A stretch of 64,000 nucleotides of DNA from Bacillota bacterium (GTDB lineage Bacteria; Bacillota; Clostridia; Christensenellales; Borkfalkiaceae), in NCBI GenBank assembly GCA_003343995.1, contig QAKE01000042.1, positions 1 to 64,000 of the forward strand, in the 5' to 3' direction. Below, piece by piece: positions 35,219-43,571 of the stretch. A program made the position numbers and the translations under genes. Positions within the stretch are counted from its first letter, which is position 1; the number at the start of each line of letters is the position of its first letter. Below the pieces are notes generated by a model that saw only the letters and a list, made by a program, of their open reading frames with translations, ran no database searches and was not told the DNA's origin.

Positions 35219-36261
35219 TATTTGAAGACGGCAGCGAGTATTACGGCTACGCGTTCGGCGCGGCGGGTACGAAGGTGTGCGAGGCGATGTTCAACACCTC
35301 GCCCGTGGGATATCAGGAAATCGTAACCGATCCCACCTATACCGATCAGCTTGTGGTGATGACCTATCCCGTCATCGGCAACTGCGGCATTTGCGACGAG
35401 GACGACGAAACGAAAATCCCCAACCTCGGCGCGCTCGCCGTGCGCGATTACAACGATCTGCCCAGCAACTTCCGCAGCACGAGAACGCTCGCGGGGGTGA
35501 TGGAGGAATTCGATATCCCCGGCATCACCGGCATCGACACGAGAAAATTAGTGCGCTCCATCCGCGATCACGGCAGCAGGCTTTGCTGCATTTGCGACGC
35601 GGACATGAAAAAAGAGGACGCGATCGCGCTCATAAAATCCACGCCCGTGCGCACCGACGCGGTAAAGCGCGTTTCCACCCGCGCCAAACGCTATTCCAAA
35701 ACCGCGCACCCCAAATTCAACGTGGTGGCGGTGGACTGCGGCGTGCGGCTCACCACGATGAAAACGCTCAACCGTTGCGGCTGCAACGTCACCGTCGTTC
35801 CCTACGACACGGCGGCGGAGGAGGTGCTCTCCATGCGCCCCGACGGCGTGCTCTTCACAGACGGACCGGGCAACCCCGAGGACGTGCCCGAAACCGTCGC
35901 GCTCTTAAAATCGCTTTTGGGCAGGGTGCCGGTGTTCGGGGAGGGGCTGGGGCATCAGCTGCTCGCCCTCGCCTACGGCGCGAAAACGGTTAAAATGAAA
36001 TTCGGGCACCGCGGCGGCAACTATCCCGTGCGGGAGCTTGCGACGGGGAAAATCGAAATCACCTCGCAAAACCATTCCTTCGTCGTGGATAAGGAAAGTT
36101 TACAATCCACGCCGCTCGCCGTCACGCAGACAAACGTCATCGACGGCACCGTCGAGGGCATGGAATGCGCGAAGGACAAGGCGTTTTCCGTGCAGTATCA
36201 CCCCACCGCCGCCGCGTACGTAAAATTCACCGCACTCATGGAGGAACACCGCAATGCCTAA
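35191..36261 (+). CDS. carA: Carbamoyl phosphate synthase small subunit with a degenerate glutaminase site
   Basis: A 356-residue CarA by length, operon position and N-terminal domain (FNTSPVGYQEIVTDPTYTDQ, GITGIDTRKLVRSIR). The C-terminal class I amidotransferase domain is recognisable (LFTDGPGNPED, LGHQLLALAYG, FGHRGGNYPV, SQNHSFVVD), but the catalytic triad is broken. The nucleophile motif GxCLGHQ reads GEGLGHQ, with Gly at 252 in place of Cys. The triad glutamate in HPE is Thr339 (QYHPTAAAY), with only His337 kept, and the loop after it is shortened. The frame is intact and flanking sequence conserved, so this is not a simple sequencing error. It should not hydrolyse glutamine; it may stabilise CarB using free ammonia, as mammalian CPS1 does with a Ser in place of Cys. 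Confidence 0.92.
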   Translation: MAKEFDKKLVFEDGSEYYGYAFGAAGTKVCEAMFNTSPVGYQEIVTDPTYTDQLVVMTYPVIGNCGICDEDDETKIPNLGALAVRDYNDLPSNFRSTRTLAGVMEEFDIPGITGIDTRKLVRSIRDHGSRLCCICDADMKKEDAIALIKSTPVRTDAVKRVSTRAKRYSKTAHPKFNVVAVDCGVRLTTMKTLNRCGCNVTVVPYDTAAEEVLSMRPDGVLFTDGPGNPEDVPETVALLKSLLGRVPVFGEGLGHQLLALAYGAKTVKMKFGHRGGNYPVRELATGKIEITSQNHSFVVDKESLQSTPLAVTQTNVIDGTVEGMECAKDKAFSVQYHPTAAAYVKFTALMEEHRNA

Positions 36262-39200
36262 AAGAACAGACATCAAAAAAATACTCGTTATCGGCAGCGG
36301 CCCGATCGTCATCGGACAGGCCGCGGAATTCGACTACGCCGGCACGCAGGCGTGCTTGGCGCTCAAAGAGGAAGGCTACGAGGTGGTTTTGGTCAACTCC
36401 AACCCCGCCACCATCATGACCGACACGCAGACGGCGGACAAGGTTTATATGGAGCCGCTCACCTTGGAATACCTCGGTAAAATCCTGCGTTACGAACGCC
36501 CCGACGCCATTATCCCCGGCATCGGCGGGCAGACGGGGCTGAACCTCGCCATGCAGCTCGCGAAGAAAGGGGTTTTGGACGAATGTCACGTGGAACTGCT
36601 CGGCACGCCGCGTCGCAGCATCGAGCGGGCGGAAGATCGGGAACTGTTTAAGGAACTCTGCGAAGAGCTCGGCGAACCGGTTCTGCCGAGCTTGATTGCC
36701 ACCAGCATGGAAGAGGGCGTCGCCGCGGCGGAAAAAATCGGCTATCCCGTGGTGCTGCGCCCCGCGTTTACGCTGGGCGGCACGGGCGGCGGCTTTGCCG
36801 ACAACGAGGAAGAACTGCGCGAAATACTGAAAAACGCCCTCGTGCTTTCCCCCGTGGGGCAGGTGCTCGTGGAAAAGAGCATCAAGGGCTTTAAGGAAAT
36901 CGAATTCGAGGTGATGCGCGACGAAAACGACACCGCCATCACCGTATGCAGCATGGAAAACGTCGATCCCGTCGGCATTCATACCGGCGATTCCATCGTC
37001 GTCGCGCCGGCGCAGACGCTCACCAAAAAGGAGTTCGACATGCTGCGTGACAGCGCGTTGAAAATCATCCGCGCGCTGAAAATCGCCGGCGGGTGCAACG
37101 TGCAGTTCGCCCTCGATCCGGAATCGTTCGATTATTATCTCATCGAAGTCAATCCTCGCGTTTCCCGTTCCTCGGCGCTGGCGTCCAAGGCGAGCGGCTA
37201 TCCCATCGCGCGGGTGACGGCAAAGGTGGCGGTGGGCTTGCACCTCGACGAAATCCGCCTCGCCAACACGCCCGCCTGTTTCGAGCCGGCGATCGATTAC
37301 GTCGTCACCAAAGTGGCGCGGTTCCCCTTCGATAAATTCGCGGGGGCGTCCAATAAGCTCAGCACCCAGATGAAGGCGACGGGCGAGGTGATGAGCGCCG
37401 GCAGAACGATCGAGGAGAGCTTGTTAAAAGCCGTGCGTTCGCTGGAAACGGGGGTATGCCACGTGCACAGCGCCAAGTTCGACAAAACGCCGACGGCGGA
37501 ACTTTACGCCTATATCAAGGACGGGCGGGACGATCGGCTTTTCGCGGTGTGCGAACTGCTCCGCCGCGGCGAGCGCGCGGAAAGCATATCCGCCGTCACG
37601 AAAATAGACATGCTCTTTTTGGATAAATTCCGCAACATTGTGGAATACGAAAAGGTCGTCGCCGAAAACAAGGGCGAATTAAGCGTGCTCCGTCAGGCGA
37701 AGAAAATCGGCTTTTCCGATAAATTCATCGCAAAACTCTGGAAAACGGAGGAGAGCGAAATATACGGCATGCGCAAAAAGAACGGCATTTTCCCCGTGTA
37801 TAAGATGATCGATTCCTGTTCGGGGGAATTTGTCGGCTACGTGCCCTATCTTTATTCCACTTACGAAGAAGAAAACGAATCGGCGGTGGAGAACCGCAAA
37901 AAAATCGTCGTGCTGGGCAGCGGGCCCATCCGCATCGGGCAGGGCGTGGAATTCGACTATTCCACCGTGCACGCCGTAAAGACCATCAAGGAAAACGGCT
38001 ACGAGGCGATCATCATCAACAATAACCCCGAAACGGTTTCCACCGACTACACGACGAGCGACAAGCTTTACTTCGAGCCGCTCACCGTCGAGGACGTGAT
38101 GAATGTTCTGGAGCTGGAAAAACCCGACGGCGTCATCGTGTCGCTCGGCGGGCAGACGGCGATCAACCTCGCCGCGGGGCTTGCGGAAAAGGGCGTTAAA
38201 ATCATCGGCACCGACGTGGACGCCATCGAAAAGGCGGAAAACCGCGACGCGTTCGAGCGTATCATGAACGAGCTGGGCATTCCCGAACCCAAAGGGCGGG
38301 CGGTCACCAACATAGAAGACGGCGTGCGCGCGGCGAAGGAAATCGGCTATCCCGTGCTCGTGCGCCCCAGCTACGTTTTAGGCGGCAGGGCGATGCAGAT
38401 CGTCGGCAACGAGGATTCTTTGCGCTACTATCTCGAAAACGCCGTTAAAATCGACGAAAAACAGCCGGTGCTCGTCGATAAGTACATCGTCGGCAAGGAA
38501 CTCGAAGTGGACGCCGTTTGCGACGGCAAGGACGTGTTCGTGCCGGGGATCATGGAACTCGTGGAAAAAACCGGCATACACTCGGGCGATTCCATCAGCG
38601 TTTATCCCACGTTCAGCGTCAGCCAAAAGGTGAAGGACACCATTCTGGATTACACCGTAAAGCTGGGGCTTGGCATCGGCATCGTCGGGCTTTATAACAT
38701 TCAGTTTATCGTCGATAAGGACGAAAACGTGTTCGTCATCGAGGTCAACCCCCGTTCTTCGAGAACGGTGCCCTTCCTTTCCAAGGCGACGGGCTACAAT
38801 CTCGCGGACATCGGCACGCTGGTCATCTTGGGCAAGAGCCTGAAAGAGCAGGGCTTCGATAAAATCTATCCCGAAGAAAAAACGCGCTGGTACGTGAAAG
38901 CGCCCGCCTTCTCGTTCTCTAAAATCAGCGGGCTGGACGCTTACCTTTCGCCGGAAATGAAATCGACGGGGGAGGCGATCGGCTACGATAAAAAACTCAC
39001 CCGCGCCCTTTACAAGGCGTTGCAGGCGAGCGGCATGAACGTGGCGAACTACGGCACGATCCTCGTTACCGTGTGCGACGGTGACAAGGAGGAGGCGCTG
39101 CCCCTCGTGCGCCGCTTTTATAACCTCGGCTTCAACATCGAGGCGACGGAGGGCACGGCGAAGTTCTTGAAGCAAAACGGCATCCGCACGAGGATCAAGG

Positions 39201-39436
39201 GCAAGCTGAGCGACGGCAAGAGCGACATTTTGGAATCGATCCGCAAGGGCTACGTCAACTACGTCATCAACACGCGGGACGTCGATTCGGTTTCCCAGCA
39301 GTCGGACGGTTATCTCATCCGCCGCTGCGCCGTGGAAAACAACGTCACTATGTTCACCGCGCTCGACACCGTGCGAGTACTGCTCGACGTGCTGGAAGAA
39401 ATCACCATCACCATTTCCACCATAGACGGAGAGTGA
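36254..39436 (+). CDS. carB: Carbamoyl phosphate synthase large subunit
   Basis: Makes carbamoyl phosphate from bicarbonate, ammonia and two ATP. The 1060-residue protein has the two homologous ATP-grasp halves: an N-terminal half beginning IKKILVIGSGPIVIGQAAEF and a second beginning KIVVLGSGPIRIGQGVEF near residue 548. Each has the family segments ERAEDRELF and EKAENRDAFER, and ATP-binding VLRPAFTLGGTGGG and VRPSYVLGGRAMQ. A C-terminal allosteric MGS-like domain spans about 930-1060. The synthetase motifs look normal, in contrast to the damaged CarA. It overlaps carA by 8 bases. Confidence 0.97.
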   Translation: MPKRTDIKKILVIGSGPIVIGQAAEFDYAGTQACLALKEEGYEVVLVNSNPATIMTDTQTADKVYMEPLTLEYLGKILRYERPDAIIPGIGGQTGLNLAMQLAKKGVLDECHVELLGTPRRSIERAEDRELFKELCEELGEPVLPSLIATSMEEGVAAAEKIGYPVVLRPAFTLGGTGGGFADNEEELREILKNALVLSPVGQVLVEKSIKGFKEIEFEVMRDENDTAITVCSMENVDPVGIHTGDSIVVAPAQTLTKKEFDMLRDSALKIIRALKIAGGCNVQFALDPESFDYYLIEVNPRVSRSSALASKASGYPIARVTAKVAVGLHLDEIRLANTPACFEPAIDYVVTKVARFPFDKFAGASNKLSTQMKATGEVMSAGRTIEESLLKAVRSLETGVCHVHSAKFDKTPTAELYAYIKDGRDDRLFAVCELLRRGERAESISAVTKIDMLFLDKFRNIVEYEKVVAENKGELSVLRQAKKIGFSDKFIAKLWKTEESEIYGMRKKNGIFPVYKMIDSCSGEFVGYVPYLYSTYEEENESAVENRKKIVVLGSGPIRIGQGVEFDYSTVHAVKTIKENGYEAIIINNNPETVSTDYTTSDKLYFEPLTVEDVMNVLELEKPDGVIVSLGGQTAINLAAGLAEKGVKIIGTDVDAIEKAENRDAFERIMNELGIPEPKGRAVTNIEDGVRAAKEIGYPVLVRPSYVLGGRAMQIVGNEDSLRYYLENAVKIDEKQPVLVDKYIVGKELEVDAVCDGKDVFVPGIMELVEKTGIHSGDSISVYPTFSVSQKVKDTILDYTVKLGLGIGIVGLYNIQFIVDKDENVFVIEVNPRSSRTVPFLSKATGYNLADIGTLVILGKSLKEQGFDKIYPEEKTRWYVKAPAFSFSKISGLDAYLSPEMKSTGEAIGYDKKLTRALYKALQASGMNVANYGTILVTVCDGDKEEALPLVRRFYNLGFNIEATEGTAKFLKQNGIRTRIKGKLSDGKSDILESIRKGYVNYVINTRDVDSVSQQSDGYLIRRCAVENNVTMFTALDTVRVLLDVLEEITITISTIDGE

Positions 39437-39437
39437 C

Positions 39438-40157
39438 ATGCAATACTATACCGTAACGGAAAACGTAAACATCGCGAAAAGCGTATATCGGATGACGCTT
39501 GCGGGCGACACGGGTAAAATTGCCGCCGCGGGGCAGTTTATCAATATCAAAATCGAAAATCTGTTTCTCCGCCGCCCCATTTCCGTGTGCGATTATAACG
39601 AAAAGGAAATCACAATCATCTATAAGGTCGTCGGCAAGGGTACGGAAAAGCTGAGCGAGATGCCCGTCGGAAGGAAGTTGGACGTTTTAACGGGCTTGGG
39701 CAACGGCTACGATTTGGCGCCGAGCGGCGAAAAGCCGCTGCTTATCGGCGGCGGCGTCGGCGTGCCGCCCTTATATAACCTCGCCAAAAAACTCCTCGCC
39801 GCGGGGAAAATGGTAACGGTGATTTTAGGGTTCAACACCGCCGAAGAGGTCTTTTACGAAGATCGGTTCAAAGCGCTCGGGGCGGAGGTGTTCGTCACCA
39901 CCGCGGACGGCAGTTACGGCACGAAGGGGTTCGTGACGGCGATCAAGCCGGAATATTCCTATGTGTACGCCTGCGGGCCGGAGCCGATGCTCAAAGCGGT
40001 GTACGCCGCCTACGAGGGGAGCGGACAGTTTTCCTTTGAAGAGCGCATGGGGTGCGGGTTCGGCGCGTGCATGGGCTGCACCTGCAAGACGAAGTACGGC
40101 AACAAGCGTATCTGCAAGGACGGACCGGTGCTGAAAAAGGAGGAAATCGTATGGTAG
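39438..40157 (+). CDS. pyrK: Dihydroorotate dehydrogenase B, electron-transfer subunit
   Basis: The 239-residue FAD and [2Fe-2S] subunit that passes electrons from dihydroorotate dehydrogenase to NAD. A ferredoxin reductase-like FAD domain (FLRRPISVCDYNE) is followed by the nucleotide domain (LIGGGVGVPPLYNLAK, YVYACGPEPMLKAV) and the C-terminal cluster motif MGCGFGACMGCTCKTK with the final cysteine in RICKDGPVL. All four cluster cysteines are present. It overlaps pyrD by 7 bases. Confidence 0.96.
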   Translation: MQYYTVTENVNIAKSVYRMTLAGDTGKIAAAGQFINIKIENLFLRRPISVCDYNEKEITIIYKVVGKGTEKLSEMPVGRKLDVLTGLGNGYDLAPSGEKPLLIGGGVGVPPLYNLAKKLLAAGKMVTVILGFNTAEEVFYEDRFKALGAEVFVTTADGSYGTKGFVTAIKPEYSYVYACGPEPMLKAVYAAYEGSGQFSFEERMGCGFGACMGCTCKTKYGNKRICKDGPVLKKEEIVW

Positions 40158-41065
40158 ACACGAAAGTCGTTTTATCGGGTTTAACCCTCGATAACCCCGT
40201 CATTCCCGCCAGCGGCACCTTCGGGTTCGGCTACGAATTCAACGAATTTTACGATATAAACATACTCGGCAGCATCGCGCTCAAGGGCACGACGAAGGAC
40301 GGGCGTTTCGGCAACCCCACGCCGCGCATCGCGGAGTGTACGGAAGGTCTTTTGAACAGCGTGGGGCTGCAAAACCCCGGCGTGCACAAGGTCGTCGAAG
40401 AGGAACTGCCCAAACTGAAAAAGGTATTTCATAAAAAAGCGGTTGCCAACGTCAGCGGCTTTTCCGCGGAGGAATACGCGTATACCGCCGCCCTCCTCGA
40501 TAAAGAGGACTGCGTCGGGCTCATCGAGCTCAACGTCAGCTGTCCCAACGTGCACGACGGCGGCATGAGCTTCGGCGTCGATCCCAAGAAGGTGGAGGAG
40601 GTCACCCGCGCCGTGAAGGCGGCGGTGAAAAAGCCCCTCTACGTAAAGCTCACGCCCAACGTTTCCGATATAACGGCGACGGCGCTCGCGGCGAAACGCG
40701 GCGGCGCGGACGGGCTGGCGCTCATCAACACCCTGCTCGGAATGCGCATCGATTTGAAGAAGAGATCGCCCGTGCTCGCCAACAAGAAGGGCGGCTTTTC
40801 CGGCAGGGCGGTGTTTCCCGTGGCGGTGCGCATGGTGTACGAGGCGTATGAGGCGACGGGACTGCCGATCATCGGCATGGGCGGCGTTTCTACCGCCGAG
40901 GACGTGCTGGAAATGATGTTCGCGGGCGCTTCCGCCGTGGAAGTGGGCGCGGAAAACTTAATCAATCCCTACGCGTGCAAGGAAATCATCGAAGACTTGC
41001 CGCGCGTTATGGAAAAATACGGCGTAAAAGCATTAAAGGATATTATAGGAGCGGCACATCAATGA
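40151..41065 (+). CDS. pyrD: Dihydroorotate dehydrogenase B (NAD+), catalytic subunit
   Basis: Oxidises dihydroorotate to orotate with FMN. The 304-residue class 1B enzyme starts MVDTKVVLSGLTLDNPVIPASG, has NVSGFSAEEY, the active-site cysteine in ELNVSCPNVHDGG, the FMN lysine in YVKLTPNVSD and the phosphate site IGMGGVSTAEDVLEM. The start at 40151 follows AGGAG in pyrK; a longer in-frame opening to 40052 lies inside pyrK and is unlikely. The TGA overlaps the pyrF ATG. Confidence 0.96.
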   Translation: MVDTKVVLSGLTLDNPVIPASGTFGFGYEFNEFYDINILGSIALKGTTKDGRFGNPTPRIAECTEGLLNSVGLQNPGVHKVVEEELPKLKKVFHKKAVANVSGFSAEEYAYTAALLDKEDCVGLIELNVSCPNVHDGGMSFGVDPKKVEEVTRAVKAAVKKPLYVKLTPNVSDITATALAAKRGGADGLALINTLLGMRIDLKKRSPVLANKKGGFSGRAVFPVAVRMVYEAYEATGLPIIGMGGVSTAEDVLEMMFAGASAVEVGAENLINPYACKEIIEDLPRVMEKYGVKALKDIIGAAHQ

Positions 41066-41757
41066 AAGACGTAATCATCGCACTCGATTTTGCAAACAGA
41101 GCGGACACCTTCGCTTTTTTGGATAAATTCACCGAGGAAAAGCCCTTCGTGAAAATCGGCATGGAGCTTTTCTATGCGGAAGGCCCGTCGATCGTACGGG
41201 AAATCAAGGCGCGCGGGCATAAAATCTTCCTCGATCTGAAACTGCACGACATTCCCAATACCGTAAAAAAGGCGATGAAAGTACTTTCGTCTTTGGACGT
41301 GGACATGACCAATCTGCACGCCTCCGGCACGTCCGCCATGATGCGCGGCGCGCTCGAAGGGCTTACGCGTCCCGACGGCAGCCGTCCGCTGCTGATCGCG
41401 GTAACGCAGCTCACCAGCACCTCTCAGGAGGCGATGGAGCAGGATATTTTAATCGAAAAACCCATCGACGAGGTGGTGATGCATTACGCCGCAACGGCAA
41501 GCCGCGCGGGATTGGACGGCGTGGTGTGCTCGCCGCTGGAGGCGGGCAAGGTGCACGGCGCGTGCGGCGAAAGATTTTTGACCGTAACCCCCGGCGTGCG
41601 GTTCGCGGAGGGGGATAAGGGAGATCAGGTCCGCGTGACCACGCCGGCGAAGGCGCGGGAGCTCGGTTCGGATTATATCGTCGTCGGGCGCCCGATCACC
41701 GCGGCGGAAAACCCCGTGGAGGCGTACCGCCGCTGCGTAAAGGAATTTTTAGGTTAA
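41062..41757 (+). CDS. pyrF: Orotidine 5'-phosphate decarboxylase
   Basis: Last step to UMP. The 231-residue protein begins MKDVIIALDFANRADTF, carries the catalytic charged network FLDLKLHDIPNTVKKA, and ends with the phosphate-binding VTPGVRFAEGDKGDQ and YIVVGRPIT. The ATGA overlap with pyrD fixes the start. It belongs to the short bacterial PyrF type (group I, about 230 residues). Confidence 0.96.
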   Translation: MKDVIIALDFANRADTFAFLDKFTEEKPFVKIGMELFYAEGPSIVREIKARGHKIFLDLKLHDIPNTVKKAMKVLSSLDVDMTNLHASGTSAMMRGALEGLTRPDGSRPLLIAVTQLTSTSQEAMEQDILIEKPIDEVVMHYAATASRAGLDGVVCSPLEAGKVHGACGERFLTVTPGVRFAEGDKGDQVRVTTPAKARELGSDYIVVGRPITAAENPVEAYRRCVKEFLG

Positions 41758-41767
41758 GGAGAGAGCT

Positions 41768-42397
41768 ATGAAAGAAAAAATCGCAAAAGATTTACTGTCT
41801 ATCGGCGCGGTGTTCCTGCGCCCCGAACAGCCCTTTACTTGGGCGAGCGGCATCAAAAGCCCCATTTACTGCGACAACCGTTTAACGCTCACTTCCCCCG
41901 AAGTGAGAAACGACGTGGAAAACGGACTCGTCGCGCTCATTCGGGAGCACTATCCCGAGGCGGAAGTGCTGATGGGCACGAGCACGGCGGGCATCGCGCA
42001 CGCGGCGATCTGCGGGCACATTCTGCAAATGCCCATGGGTTACGTGCGCGGCGGCGCGAAGGACCACGGCAGAACCAACCAAATCGAAGGCAGGCTCGAT
42101 AAAGGGCAAAAGGTCGTCGTGGTGGAGGATCTCATTTCCACCGGCGGCAGCGCCGTCGAGGTGGTGGACGCTCTGCGCGCGGCGGGCGCGGAAGTGCTCG
42201 GCGTCGTCAGCATCTTCACCTACGGCATGAAAAAAGGGCTGGAAAGGCTCGCCGCCGCCGACGTGAAAAACGTCAGCCTGTGCGATCTCGACAGCCTTGT
42301 GGAAGTCGCCGCGAAGGAAGGTTACATCAAACCGGAAGACAAGGCGCGGCTGATCCGTTTCAGAAACAACCCGTCGGACGAAAGCTGGATAGGATAG
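41768..42397 (+). CDS. pyrE: Orotate phosphoribosyltransferase
   Basis: Joins orotate to PRPP to make OMP. The 209-residue enzyme has the substrate segment FTWASGIKSPIYCDNR, a flexible loop region GGAKDHGRTNQIEG, and the PRPP motif VVVVEDLISTGGSAVEVVDAL. The ribosome site is AAGGAGAG. It follows pyrF by 10 bases and precedes pyrB by 10. Confidence 0.96.
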   Translation: MKEKIAKDLLSIGAVFLRPEQPFTWASGIKSPIYCDNRLTLTSPEVRNDVENGLVALIREHYPEAEVLMGTSTAGIAHAAICGHILQMPMGYVRGGAKDHGRTNQIEGRLDKGQKVVVVEDLISTGGSAVEVVDALRAAGAEVLGVVSIFTYGMKKGLERLAAADVKNVSLCDLDSLVEVAAKEGYIKPEDKARLIRFRNNPSDESWIG

Positions 42398-42407
42398 GAG
42401 AGGGCGT

Positions 42408-43472
42408 ATGCGGCATTTACTGGACATCACCGATTTGAGCGTGGAGGAAATCGAGGAGCTTGCCCGCACCGCGGAGGACATTGCCGAGCATCCCGAACGC
42501 TATGCCGACCGCTGCAAGGGCAAAAAGCTCGTCACGCTGTTTTTCGAGCCGAGCACGCGCACGCGTATGAGCTTCGAGGCGGCGATGTGGGAGCTGGGCG
42601 GCAGCGTCATCAGCTGTACGGACATGAGCACTTCCTCCGTCGTCAAGGGGGAAACGCTCGCCGACACCATGCGGGTAGTGGCAAACTACGCCGACGTGGT
42701 GGCGATGCGCCATCCTTACGAGGGGGCGGCGTACGTGGCGTCGCTGAAATCGCCCGTGCCCGTCATCAACGCGGGGGACGGCGGGCACTGCCACCCCACG
42801 CAGACGCTGGCGGATCTGCTCACGGTGCACCGAGAGCTCGGCAGGTTCGACGACCTCACCGTCGGGCTTTGCGGCGATTTGAAATACGGCAGAACGGTGC
42901 ATTCGCTCATCAACGCCATGCTGCGCTACCGCAACGTAAAATTCGTGCTCATCTCGCCGGAGGAATTGAAACTGCCCGATTACGAGCTCGACGCGCTGAA
43001 AAAAGCCGGCGCGCCGTTTGAGGAGGTGCGCGATCTGGAAAGCGCTCTTCCCGCCCTCGACGTGCTCTACATGACGCGCGTTCAGCGCGAACGGTTCGAC
43101 GACGCGGAGGCGTACGAGCGGGTGAAGGACTGCTACGTTTTAAACGCGGAAAAGCTGTCCGCCGCCAAAAAAGACATGATCGTCATGCACCCGCTGCCGC
43201 GCGTCAACGAAATTTCCGCCGACGTGGACGACGATCCGCGCGCGGCGTACTTCCGCCAGACGATGAACGGCAAGCTGATGCGCATGGCGCTCATCTTAAA
43301 ACTGCTTAAGGAAAAGGCTCTGCCGTCCGCCGCCGAAAAGAAAACCTTCGTCGACGGCGGAAGATGCGGCAATAAAAAATGCATCACGAGGCTGGAGAAA
43401 CTGCCGCAGATATATCTCGAGGAAAACGGCGTGAAAAGATGCGCCTACTGCGAAGCGCGCCGGAATCCGTAA
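42408..43472 (+). CDS. pyrB: Aspartate carbamoyltransferase fused to a PyrI-type zinc domain
   Basis: Condenses carbamoyl phosphate with aspartate. Residues 1 to about 300 are a normal catalytic chain, with the carbamoyl phosphate loop STRTRMSFEAAM, GDGGHCHPTQTLADLLT and MHPLPRVNEIS. The C-terminal 50 residues add a four-cysteine zinc motif C320-x4-C325-x19-C345-x2-C348 (CGNKKCIT and CAYC). That matches the zinc-binding half of the regulatory chain PyrI, which holds catalytic chains together in the E. coli enzyme; the nucleotide-binding half of PyrI is absent. The fusion may stabilise an oligomer without allostery by CTP or ATP. It is the last gene of the pyr operon. Confidence 0.93.
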   Translation: MRHLLDITDLSVEEIEELARTAEDIAEHPERYADRCKGKKLVTLFFEPSTRTRMSFEAAMWELGGSVISCTDMSTSSVVKGETLADTMRVVANYADVVAMRHPYEGAAYVASLKSPVPVINAGDGGHCHPTQTLADLLTVHRELGRFDDLTVGLCGDLKYGRTVHSLINAMLRYRNVKFVLISPEELKLPDYELDALKKAGAPFEEVRDLESALPALDVLYMTRVQRERFDDAEAYERVKDCYVLNAEKLSAAKKDMIVMHPLPRVNEISADVDDDPRAAYFRQTMNGKLMRMALILKLLKEKALPSAAEKKTFVDGGRCGNKKCITRLEKLPQIYLEENGVKRCAYCEARRNP

Positions 43473-43485
43473 CGGAAAAACTTGC

Positions 43486-43499
43486 GGCAATCGATTGCC
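43486..43499. promoter_or_regulatory. 14-bp perfect palindrome at the azlC -35 box (candidate operator)
   Basis: GGCAATCGATTGCC is fully self-complementary and covers most of the -35 hexamer TTGCCA of the azlCD promoter. It is not followed by T residues, so it is not a terminator of the pyr operon. A second dyad at 43527 shares the CAATCG core. Confidence 0.5.
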
Positions 43500-43523
43500 A
43501 AAAAGGGCGCGATATTGTATAAT
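43495..43523 (+). promoter_or_regulatory. Promoter of azlC-azlD
   Basis: TTGCCA (43495-43500), 17 bases, TATAAT (43518-43523), immediately downstream of pyrB and about 48 bases from the azlC ATG. Confidence 0.7.
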
Positions 43524-43526
43524 GTT

Positions 43527-43550
43527 AGCACGGTTGAAAACAATCGTGCT
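43527..43550. promoter_or_regulatory. 24-bp dyad at the azlC transcript start (operator or leader hairpin)
   Basis: Arms AGCACGGTTG and CAATCGTGCT with an AAAA loop pair over 10 bases (one G-T). The element spans the predicted start point. It could be a repressor site or, followed by TTATTTTTTA, a 5' hairpin or attenuator in the message. Confidence 0.5.
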
Positions 43551-43571
43551 TTATTTTTTATCGGAGATCAA

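Noticed and set aside
35877..36261. Possibility that the CarA triad loss is a frameshift or sequencing artefact
   Set aside because: The frame is intact, residues immediately around both sites (LGHQLLALAYG, FSVQYHP) are conserved, and two separate catalytic positions differ, so a single error cannot explain it.
43486..43499. Palindrome after pyrB as the operon terminator
   Set aside because: It is followed by an A tract on the coding strand, not T, and overlaps the azlC -35 box.
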